Shown here: one piece after another, positions 24,465 through 31,874 of the stretch
Position numbering within the stretch: position 1 is the stretch's first letter
Layout of the letters: each line of letters starts with the position of its first letter
Origin: Deltaproteobacteria bacterium
GTDB lineage: Bacteria > Desulfobacterota > Desulfarculia > Adiutricales > Adiutricaceae
Reading direction: 5' to 3'
Length of the DNA: 36,747 bases
Assembly (NCBI GenBank): GCA_031276865.1
Contig: JAISMF010000053.1
Span: 1-36,747, forward strand
Program-made: the position numbers and the translations under genes
The notes under the pieces: model-generated
The model's input: the letters and a program-made list of their open reading frames with translations, nothing else
Told to the model about the DNA's origin: nothing
The model's database searches: none

Positions 24465-24955
24465 GATAATTCCTTAAAAAGCGCGGTTCGGCGGTTCGCC
24501 GCGGCCCAGAGAAGTCAGGCCGCCCGAATGTCGGCGTTTCAACGGAGCTTGAAAACGCCGCTCGGAGGAAAAGGGGGGGCGGCCGTTCAAGACGCCGGGT
24601 CTTGGTTTTCGCCAAGGGCTACTCGCGCGCGAAAAGCGCGGAGTTAAAATACTTACCGATCACATACAAAATATAGGATAAATTATAATAGCATATAGTC
24701 CATAAAGTAGATTGTTTCTAATTTTTAAAACAGCCGTGACTTTTCGCGGTCGCGTCAAGTATCGGATTGTTTCCATATTCAGGAGATGCGCGGACCTTAG
24801 AAGCGGTTGAGTTGGAACTGAAAAAATGAGGTTTAAGTTACGCGGCCCATCGCCGGGAGGGCGGAGTGGTTTTTCTGAAGTTTAAAGCGAATCAATAGTC
24901 GTATCGGATTCGAATTTTAGAATATTCATTATGCTGAAGCGCGCCGGGGACGCTC
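24465..24955. other. Boundary between GC-rich core and AT-rich island
   Basis: No gene is supported. Composition drops from GC-rich to AT-rich around 24,640-24,720, marking the left border of the accessory island. I found no tRNA end, integrase or direct repeat that would identify an attachment site. Confidence 0.5.
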
Positions 24956-26584
24956 TTAAGCCGGGGCGTTCCGGGGGACGCCGAAGACGGCTTTGGCATT
25001 GCCCCGGCCTACGACTCCCACCCCGATGACCGCGAAATCGCAGCCCTTCAGCCGGTCGGATTCTCCATATTTTTTTTTACCGATGGTTTTCAGACCCAGG
25101 TTGGCCAGTTTGTCCAGAGTTTCTTCAAGCTTGACCGGTTCGGCGCTCGGGGCGAATTTAATTTCCATAACCGCGCGTAGTCCACCCGCGGTTATCAAGA
25201 TCAGATCCGCGTCGCCAACGGATCCGGCCGGTTCGGATCTTACATCGGGCAGCAAGCCGGAAAAATAACTCATTAAAATCATATGAAAAAAGGACTCATT
25301 CAGCTTCTCGTTTTTTTTGTAATGTTCCGCGGGAATACGCGCGAAAAGTCTTCTGATTATTTTAGTCAACAGCGTCCCTTCGCGCTTGGTAAGGGCTTCG
25401 TTTAATTCCGCAGCCTCGGTTACGCTGTCTTCTATAAATAAATAGCTATTTAATATATCATAAAAAGGCGTTTCGACCTCGAAATTAGGAACTCTGAATG
25501 AGTATTGTAATTTATCGTTGACTAGAATGATTTTGTCTAAAGTCAAATAACCCGTGTGAAATAATAGCGGAACTGGAAGAACATTCCCAACGGTGGATAG
25601 TGAAATATCTAAATAAGAGTATCCTTGAAGGTGAGTATTTGTGAATAATACAGGATTAGCTTTAATCTCATTGGAAAGAAAGCCGATGGAAGGCGAGGTG
25701 GCGGCCCAATAAGGATTAAAAACGCGCTTTTTAAAAAAATTCAGGATTGAAATCGGGTTCAGAACCCTAATTTTCCCGTCCCAGGTGTAACCATCGTACC
25801 AATCAAGTATTTTTTGACGCAAATCCGCTTCCGAGCTTTCCGGCGGAATGTAGCCGGTAGATTTCAGATCCTCAAGGGTAGCGCTGTAACGGTCGCTAAA
25901 ATATTGATCCAACTCGTCAGGTGTGAAGCCGCAGATTGCGGCGAATTCAGTGTCATAACTGATGTCGACCAACTGATTGAGTCCGGAGGAGAGACCCATC
26001 ATGGCGTAGCGGGTTACCCCCGTCACTAGGACGAAACGCAAAAATTTATCAACCTCCTTGAACCCGATATAAAAAGAGCTGAGAACTTTAGTGTTGGCCT
26101 TAGCTAATGGGATATCATCCATATGCATACTGACGGGATTGTCATACTCATCGATCAGCACTACCACCTTTTCGCCGAATTTTTCGCTTAGTTCCTCAAT
26201 AAGAAGTTGTAAAGCCCAACCAGGATTCTCTTCTCTGAGGTCGATGTTGTAAGATTTGGCGATTTTTTTAAGACGTTTTATCAACATTTCCTTTAACATT
26301 TCCGGGCTGTCGCAGTCCATCGTCATACTTAGATGAACAACCGGATATTTTTTGAACTCATAACCGGAATCAGCGATTTTCAGCCCGGTAAAAAGTTCGG
26401 CGTTACCTAGGAACATTTGTTCCAGGGAGTCAAGAAGAAGAGATTTGCCAAAACGCCGAGGCCGGGAGAGAAAAACTTGTTTTACCTTAATCAGTTTCGG
26501 TAGCAGATCCGTCTTATCAACGTAGAGATAATCTCCCTTGATTATTTCATCAAGGTTCTGGATGCCCAGAGGAAAATCTTTCAT
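24956..26584 (-). CDS. AAA-ATPase-like / PD-(D/E)XK nuclease protein
   Basis: A typical member of the AAA-ATPase_like (PF09820) plus C-terminal PD-(D/E)XK nuclease (PF08011, formerly DUF1703) family, which is expanded in host-associated and anaerobic bacteria; the function is not established, though nuclease-ATPases of this kind are suspected in defence or mobile-DNA control. The N-terminus reads FPLGIQNLDEIIKGDYLYVDKT, followed by the P-loop SRPRRFGKSLLLDSL and Walker B VVLIDEYDNPV. The C-terminal nuclease site is intact (D in DADLILITAGG, then E-x-K in MEIKF). I choose the ATG at 26584, the family's usual beginning; a TTG at 26650 would add 22 residues. It is divergent from another ATPase-nuclease gene. 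Confidence 0.88.
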   Translation of the reverse strand: MKDFPLGIQNLDEIIKGDYLYVDKTDLLPKLIKVKQVFLSRPRRFGKSLLLDSLEQMFLGNAELFTGLKIADSGYEFKKYPVVHLSMTMDCDSPEMLKEMLIKRLKKIAKSYNIDLREENPGWALQLLIEELSEKFGEKVVVLIDEYDNPVSMHMDDIPLAKANTKVLSSFYIGFKEVDKFLRFVLVTGVTRYAMMGLSSGLNQLVDISYDTEFAAICGFTPDELDQYFSDRYSATLEDLKSTGYIPPESSEADLRQKILDWYDGYTWDGKIRVLNPISILNFFKKRVFNPYWAATSPSIGFLSNEIKANPVLFTNTHLQGYSYLDISLSTVGNVLPVPLLFHTGYLTLDKIILVNDKLQYSFRVPNFEVETPFYDILNSYLFIEDSVTEAAELNEALTKREGTLLTKIIRRLFARIPAEHYKKNEKLNESFFHMILMSYFSGLLPDVRSEPAGSVGDADLILITAGGLRAVMEIKFAPSAEPVKLEETLDKLANLGLKTIGKKKYGESDRLKGCDFAVIGVGVVGRGNAKAVFGVPRNAPA

Positions 26585-27152
26585 TAGAGAGCCTAAATCA
26601 TGAAATTTATTTAAAATTGAAGGCGTGGTCGGAAAGAGGACTATTGTCAACGCATGTTCAATGATATTCTTTTATCTGGAGAAGATCAATTACCTGGCGA
26701 TAGCGTGGGATATCACGTTCTTGGGCTTTTTGTCACAATAAATTGATGTATATTTATTAATTATGGCTAAATATACCCATAAATTTATTAATTACACGCC
26801 ACTTCGCCGGCAAGCGTTCTCGGGGGTTTTCCCTTGATACCGCTCTTTATTTAGTGCTGTTTTCATGATATAGTACATATGTGGGCTATAATCAAATAAT
26901 CAGAGTCCAGTCAATCTCGAAAATCAGGAAGGCTATCATGTATCTTACGGCATGCAAATAATTAAATACTTCATTTTGTATTTATCAAAACGTGAACGTT
27001 TACTTAAAGAGGTATGCTAAAAACACAATTTTTTTTAACATTTAAATTATTATTATATACTATATCATATTTTTCTATTTTTATAGTATAAATCAGATAA
27101 CTTTCTTATAACTAGCTAACTATTTACAACTATATAATGGATATCAAAAAAA
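26585..27152. other. AT-rich divergent intergenic region
   Basis: This separates the two divergent ATPase-nuclease genes and must hold both promoters. A 9-bp inverted repeat TATACTATA/TATAGTATA lies at 27056-27064 and 27082-27090, about 65 bp before the plus-strand gene, and could be an operator, though such repeats arise easily in AT-rich DNA. A short frame starting at ATG 27137 runs into an A8 run that directly abuts the ATG at 27153. Confidence 0.45.
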
Positions 27153-28244
27153 ATGAGTCAATTCCCGGTTAAAATATTTAACACTACCGGACCATGTATT
27201 CCAAGTAAGCACTACATGCTTCCGGTTCTTCCGCGCATCCCAGAAATAACCGAGTTGATTAAAGGAGATAATTATTTCATCATTCACGCTCCTCGTCAGT
27301 CGGGTAAAACCACGTTACTTAAATCTTTGACCGCCACTATTAATTCCACCGGGGAGTATCACGCTTTATACTGCTCTCTTGAGGCTTTAGAAGGCGTAAA
27401 AGGTAGAAATAGCGGAATAATAGAAATTGAAAATCAAATTTTTACCGCTCTACTGGAAGAGGATTATGTTGATTCGGAAAAATTTATTGAAGAATACAGA
27501 TCTTTTCCTCCTTTAACTTCAACTACAAAAATAAAATATTTCTTACATTATATATGCACCAAACTTGATAAGCCGTTAATTATATTTTTTGATGAAACCG
27601 ACCGCGTTTCCGAAAAACCATTAATAACTTTTTTAAGGCAGATCCGTTTAGGTTATATTAACCGCTATGATAGAACTGATAAACTTTCGTTTCCCAGCTC
27701 AATATCTTTGATTGGGATGAGGGATATCAGAGATTATCTGACAAAGACCCGCCCTGAATCTGATTCAAAACAGCTTGCCAGCCCTTTCAATATTAAAAAA
27801 AAGACTTTAATTCTAGCTAATTTCACCTATGAGGAAATCAAAAGCCTCTACAGTCAGCATACCAACGCAAGTGGACAATTATTTAAAGACTCCGTCTTCG
27901 ACAGGGCATGGTACTGGACTGAGGGTCAGCCCTGGATGGTAAACGCCTTAGCGTATGAAGCGATTTGCGAAATACTGAAAAATGATTATTCTATGGCTGT
28001 AACCGGTGAAATTATCGATCAAGCCGCCACCGTCTTGAGTAACCGACGGGATACGCATATCGACTCTCTTAGGGAACGTCTCAAAGAACCAAGAGTCGCA
28101 AGAGTCATGGATTCGGTATTCGCCGGCACAATGAGCTACAAATCCGTTACTGATGAAGATCGACGTCTCTGTATAGATTTGGGACTAGTGGTAGTTAATG
28201 AAAAAAAATACTGCGTCCGTCTAACGCCATGTATAGAGATGTAA
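27153..28244 (+). CDS. AAA-ATPase domain, N-terminal part of split ATPase-nuclease
   Basis: This 363-residue product is the ATPase part of a family of about 520-540 residues that ends in a PD-(D/E)XK nuclease domain. It has a P-loop IHAPRQSGKTTLLKSL near residues 48-63, Walker B LIIFFDETDRV near 139-149 and a sensor-like SISLIGMRDIRDYL. The frame ends shortly after an A8 run (28201-28208). In the -1 frame the sequence continues smoothly (ILRPSNAMYRDVMGR, matching the family's LRxxNPxYREV), so the last dozen residues here (CVRLTPCIEM) are out of frame. The gene is either broken, expressed by slippage, or misread by one base. AT-rich codon use indicates transfer. Confidence 0.85.
   Translation: MSQFPVKIFNTTGPCIPSKHYMLPVLPRIPEITELIKGDNYFIIHAPRQSGKTTLLKSLTATINSTGEYHALYCSLEALEGVKGRNSGIIEIENQIFTALLEEDYVDSEKFIEEYRSFPPLTSTTKIKYFLHYICTKLDKPLIIFFDETDRVSEKPLITFLRQIRLGYINRYDRTDKLSFPSSISLIGMRDIRDYLTKTRPESDSKQLASPFNIKKKTLILANFTYEEIKSLYSQHTNASGQLFKDSVFDRAWYWTEGQPWMVNALAYEAICEILKNDYSMAVTGEIIDQAATVLSNRRDTHIDSLRERLKEPRVARVMDSVFAGTMSYKSVTDEDRRLCIDLGLVVVNEKKYCVRLTPCIEM
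28202..28208 (+). promoter_or_regulatory. Slippery heptamer A_AAA_AAA at the frame switch
   Basis: In the zero frame the codons read GAA AAA AAA TAC, giving the classic -1 slippery heptamer within an A8 run. A -1 shift here enters exactly the frame of the downstream nuclease segment (next codon ATA at 28208). I see no strong upstream Shine-Dalgarno stimulator and no obvious downstream stem-loop, so transcriptional slippage or a one-base loss is as likely as programmed frameshifting. Confidence 0.4.
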
Positions 28245-28756
28245 TGGGAAGGCTAATCACTGATGAAATTAAGGATATACTCATAGATACCATACCTGAT
28301 CTCCCGTGGACTGATGGTAAGGTAATTTTTATAAGCGATATTTTAAAAGAGTTTCAACAATTCTGGCGCAATGGCTCTCTTTCTTTTCCTTTTCGAGAAA
28401 AAAATTTTACAGCTCATATCTATGATGAAGCGTTGTATTCTTTTATTCTTGAGGCATTTCTGCAAAGATTAGTTAACAGCAAAGCGGTGGTAATTCGTGA
28501 ATTACCCATCGGACGCAGGGCTGTTGATATAGGAATAATTTACATGAAACGCCGGTACATAATTGAAGTTAAACTTAAAGGAAATTACTCGTTAGAATCC
28601 AGTTTAACCCAGTTAGCAGGATACTTGGAAACTAATAACGAAAAAGAAGGTTGGCTGGTTATTTTTGATCGAGGCAGGAGTAAAAGCTGGGATCAAAAAA
28701 TTACCTGGGATACTACAGAGTATGAAGGAAGAATTATTCATGTGATTGGATGTTAG
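28229..28756 (+). CDS. PD-(D/E)XK nuclease domain, C-terminal part of split ATPase-nuclease
   Basis: This 175-residue segment is the nuclease end of the gene that starts at 27153, lying in the -1 frame and overlapping it by 16 nt. It contains YSFILEAFLQRLVNS, then the nuclease core ELPIGRRAVDIGIIYM (catalytic D) and YIIEVKLKG (E-x-K), then SLTQLAGYLETN and EGWLVIFDRGRS, all characteristic of these proteins. The active-site residues are intact, which argues that the split is recent or functional. Its own ATG at 28229 has no ribosome site, so independent translation is doubtful. Confidence 0.8.
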   Translation: MYRDVMGRLITDEIKDILIDTIPDLPWTDGKVIFISDILKEFQQFWRNGSLSFPFREKNFTAHIYDEALYSFILEAFLQRLVNSKAVVIRELPIGRRAVDIGIIYMKRRYIIEVKLKGNYSLESSLTQLAGYLETNNEKEGWLVIFDRGRSKSWDQKITWDTTEYEGRIIHVIGC

Positions 28757-29944
28757 TTTTTTTCATAATCAATCTGATCAAGTCCGGCTCGTCATTAATC
28801 GCCCGCATATGAAAATTCCTATAAACCATACGGTAATTAACATTATTCATAGCGGAGCGCTTAATTATGAAAATCGGCTCTTTACGAGATTTAAGGAGGA
28901 TCGGTCCGCATTTTTCCCAAGGGGTTCATTCTTGTGATATGGTTGTATAAAAAAGTGATAATTTTAAGTTTTTCTATTTGTAGAATTGACGATGTAGGTA
29001 TGTAAAGTTCAGCATTGAAAAACGTTTAACGACGTCACACGGCATATGAGATGACTGATATATTACACCGTTGTCGAAATATTAGAAAATTATCCAAAAT
29101 AATGTTATAAACCAAAACTTATAAAATTAAATATGCTAATGTGTTAATAGTGTGCGGCTTCATTCTAATATATATAGAATGAGTTATATAGGAAAGTATT
29201 TTTTCATCGGGGGCTACAAGTCACCAAAAAAACTGGAAAACTTTCATGAGCTAGCTGGCCGAATGGGCTCTGGCCTCCCATGAATGTTTTATTAAGTTAG
29301 CGCGTAAATATAAGTCTTTTGGAGATAAAGTGACTGATTTCGCCATGAAAATACCTCCATGACCACAATTAGATTAAGATGCAATTTTGAATGCAATTCA
29401 TATGATATAGTTTAACACTAGCGGCCCGAATAAATTACTGGTGTCCATACTATAGCAAAATATGTTTAAAAAGTTTACTCATTATCAGTGAATAGTAGGT
29501 GGTTAGATAAATTACCGTAGAATTTTTAAAAAGGGTGTTTCAAAGCATTTTTGGGACTGGATGTCTGAAAGCTCGGATATATAGGGTTTCAGCTGAAGCT
29601 CAGTCAAGTTATTCACGTATTTAGGACGCTAGTGATAGTTTACCTAACAAATTTAATAGTTCACTAAAAAGGTCACGCATATCAATCCTAGAACTATCAA
29701 TATAACGGTTAAATTAATTAAGTGTATTTATAATAGCATTTACTTATTAAAATTAAATAATATTAAATAGAATGATATTATAAATTTGAATAAATAGAAA
29801 ATCTGTATCTATATTATATGTTAATTCATTGCAAGGTACTCATATTCATTTCTAAAAAGAGAATAAACCCATGTAAAAAACCTCAAAACTCTTTTTTGAA
29901 CAAATACCGCTAATTTGTCGAAGATCTCTCAATCCGGGATAATG
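28757..29944. other. 1.2-kb AT-rich gene-poor stretch upstream of BREX
   Basis: All frames are full of stops. Two short open pieces might be remnants: 28746-28937 (63 codons) and 29255-29362 (35 codons, LAEWALASHE... FGDKVTDFAMK), neither recognised. An 8-bp inverted repeat lies at 29160-29182, and a 6-bp one (ACAAAT/ATTTGT) at 29900-29918, about 27 bp before the -35 element of the BREX promoter. No CRISPR array, tRNA or insertion sequence was seen. Confidence 0.5.
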
Positions 29945-29973
29945 TTGACAAAAACAGCCAAAAGTGTTAAAAT
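29945..29973 (+). promoter_or_regulatory. Near-consensus sigma-70 promoter of the BREX operon
   Basis: TTGACA (29945-29950), a 17-bp spacer and TAAAAT (29968-29973) give a perfect -35, optimal spacing and a 5/6 -10 element. Transcription would start near 29980, leaving a leader of about 200 nt before brxA that contains two hairpins. Confidence 0.7.
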
Positions 29974-30098
29974 TTAAAATATCATTGTTCACGCCTTTTT
30001 CCGACTATCCAGTTTGCGGCTCACTTACGGCTAAGCACATTAAAAAAACGCAATTCGGCACATAATATAAACCCTGACCTGGAATCACTTTTTCCGGA

Positions 30099-30148
30099 GC
30101 TCTCCAAAGGACATTTCTCTTTGGAGAGCGCCGTCCCCTCGAGAGGGG
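30099..30148 (+). promoter_or_regulatory. Two hairpins in the BREX leader
   Basis: A perfect 11-bp stem (GCTCTCCAAAG at 30099-30109, complement at 30119-30129, 9-nt loop) is followed after 5 nt by CCCCTC-GA-GAGGGG (30135-30148). A further CCCC/GGGG pair follows near 30152-30160, which could compete with the second stem. There is no U tract, so this is not a simple terminator; an mRNA-stabilising or regulatory leader or a protein-binding site is possible. Confidence 0.6.
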
Positions 30149-30182
30149 CATCCCCTGGGGCTGTTAGGATATCGTATTTACT

Positions 30183-31322
30183 GTGGTCAAAACGGAAATA
30201 AAACAGAAAGCGTCCTCCTGTCCGAGTTCCGGCGCCACAATAGCCGCAGCGACAAAGAAACCCACTCCAAAGGCTCCTGTCCCGAAGGCTTCCGCTGTAA
30301 AGCCTAGTACCGCAAAACCAACTCCCAAAAATGGACTGACCCTGGGAAAGGGAGAAAAAAAACCTAAATCCAAAAGAGACCCGCAGTCCGGTGAACATTT
30401 CCAGGGGCTTTCGCCGGAGCCCGCTGACGAACCGCCTAAAACATCCGCGTCTCCCCTTGCTGCCAAGCTTCCCGAACCTTCTCCGGAACCCCTGGCGAGG
30501 GACGCCGTTTTAACCAGACTGGGTTTCGGGCCAGACCTCCCCGGGGTGCATAGCTCCCGCACCATAATGCTGGAGGAGCTGGAAATTCTCCTGGCCGAGG
30601 TAACTGATCCCGCCTCCTCCAAAGCCGTCTACCGGGACGCCGTGGTCAAACAGAACTGCCTAGGGAAACGCTCCAGCGTCAACCGGACAAAAACTTTCCA
30701 GAACCTGGCCGGGCTCTACGCGCTGGAACCGTCCAATCCCCTTTTCCGGGCGCTCAGATTCTTCTGGAACTTTGATCCGGAAGGAAGACCTTTGCTGGCC
30801 CTACTGGAAGCCTATACCCGGGATAGGCTTTTACGGGCCACTTCCAGCTTTATCTTGGAACTGTCCCCTGGAGAGTCTCTCAGCTGGCGGAATATAGCCT
30901 CGGTAATCGACGCCAAAGATTTCGGCCACTATAGCCGGAACACCTTAAAATCGGCCGCCCAGAATCTCTCCTCATCCTGGTCCAAGGCCGGCTTTCTGGA
31001 GGGAGGCCTCGGAAAAAAGAGAGCCAGGGTCAAGGCCACCGCCGGTAGTCTGAGCTACGCGTTGTTTCTGGGGTACCTGGCAGGCGCCAGAGGTCGAGGT
31101 CTTTTTGAAAGCGAATACGCGTCTCTCTTGGAGTGCCCCCACGACCGGGCTCTAGATCTCGCGGCGGAAGCCTCGGGGAGAGGCTGGATTAATTTTAAAA
31201 TGGTGGGGAATGTGCTTGAAGTCCTCTTCCCCAAACTCATCACCACTGAGGAATTGGAAGAGGCGGAATCCGCGGTGAAACCGGCGCGACCTGAAAAGAG
31301 AGAGGCGGCTCAAAGTGGATAA
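30183..31322 (+). CDS. brxA: BREX protein BrxA (DUF1819) with basic N-terminal extension
   Basis: The DUF1819 core, from about residue 123 (SSRTIMLEELEILLAEVTDP) through LGKRSSVNRTKTFQNLAGLYAL, PLFRALRFFWNFDP, RATSSFILEL and SSWSKAGFLEG to about 345, identifies BrxA, a small DNA-binding protein of BREX phage defence. Normal BrxA is about 200-250 residues; here about 105-120 extra residues precede it, rich in Lys, Pro, Ala and Ser with repeated KPTPK units, like a histone-H1-type tail. The GTG at 30183 is the only start that keeps this tail; no strong ribosome site is visible, so a downstream non-ATG start cannot be excluded. brxB overlaps the end by 8 nt. Confidence 0.85.
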   Translation: MVKTEIKQKASSCPSSGATIAAATKKPTPKAPVPKASAVKPSTAKPTPKNGLTLGKGEKKPKSKRDPQSGEHFQGLSPEPADEPPKTSASPLAAKLPEPSPEPLARDAVLTRLGFGPDLPGVHSSRTIMLEELEILLAEVTDPASSKAVYRDAVVKQNCLGKRSSVNRTKTFQNLAGLYALEPSNPLFRALRFFWNFDPEGRPLLALLEAYTRDRLLRATSSFILELSPGESLSWRNIASVIDAKDFGHYSRNTLKSAAQNLSSSWSKAGFLEGGLGKKRARVKATAGSLSYALFLGYLAGARGRGLFESEYASLLECPHDRALDLAAEASGRGWINFKMVGNVLEVLFPKLITTEELEEAESAVKPARPEKREAAQSG

Positions 31323-31872
31323 AATTGAGATACTGACCAAAAACTTTGAAAATTACATCAAAATTCCCTGGACGGATGCCGCCGCCCTCCAGCGGGTGAT
31401 CTTTTCCGTCTACGATAAGACAATTGAGAGAAGAGTGAGGCTGCGCAAAGAAGAATTTAAAATAGCGACCATTAAGGCGGGCCACACTTGGGAGGAATTC
31501 GATCTGACTGATATTTTCGCCTCCTGGCTGACCAGTCAGCGCTATACGAAAGAATATTTCAGCAACCCGGAGTACCTCAATACGCTTCTTCCAAAATTTT
31601 TAGAGTATATTATCAAGGAGTTTGAGACCTTTTTAAGCGAACACTCGGTTGACGGCAACACCGTGGTGGCGGTCATCGGCGCGGGAACCCTTTTCGGATT
31701 CCTAAAAGTACGCGAGGCGGTGGAAAAGATGGCCCCCCTTGTGGAGGGTAGACTTTTAATCTTTTTCCCCGGAAGCTTTGAGAACAATAATTACAGGCTT
31801 CTGGACGCCTACGATGGCTGGAACTATCACGCCGTTCCCATCACCTCTGACGACAAGGCTGACTATATCTGA
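31315..31872 (+). CDS. brxB: BREX protein BrxB (DUF1788)
   Basis: This 185-residue protein has the DUF1788 signatures VVAVIGAGTLFGFLKVREAVEKMAP near residues 117-141 and GRLLIFFPGSFENNNYRLLDAYDGWNYHAVPI near 144-175. BrxB is a conserved BREX component without a firmly assigned biochemical role. It starts at a GTG that overlaps the brxA stop, implying translational coupling, and ends 2 nt before the brxC ATG. Confidence 0.94.
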   Translation: MDKIEILTKNFENYIKIPWTDAAALQRVIFSVYDKTIERRVRLRKEEFKIATIKAGHTWEEFDLTDIFASWLTSQRYTKEYFSNPEYLNTLLPKFLEYIIKEFETFLSEHSVDGNTVVAVIGAGTLFGFLKVREAVEKMAPLVEGRLLIFFPGSFENNNYRLLDAYDGWNYHAVPITSDDKADYI

Positions 31873-31874
31873 TT

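Noticed and set aside
29161..29181. CATTCTA/TAGAATG inverted repeat as a transposon end
   Set aside because: No partner copy and no transposase nearby; short dyads are common in AT-rich DNA.
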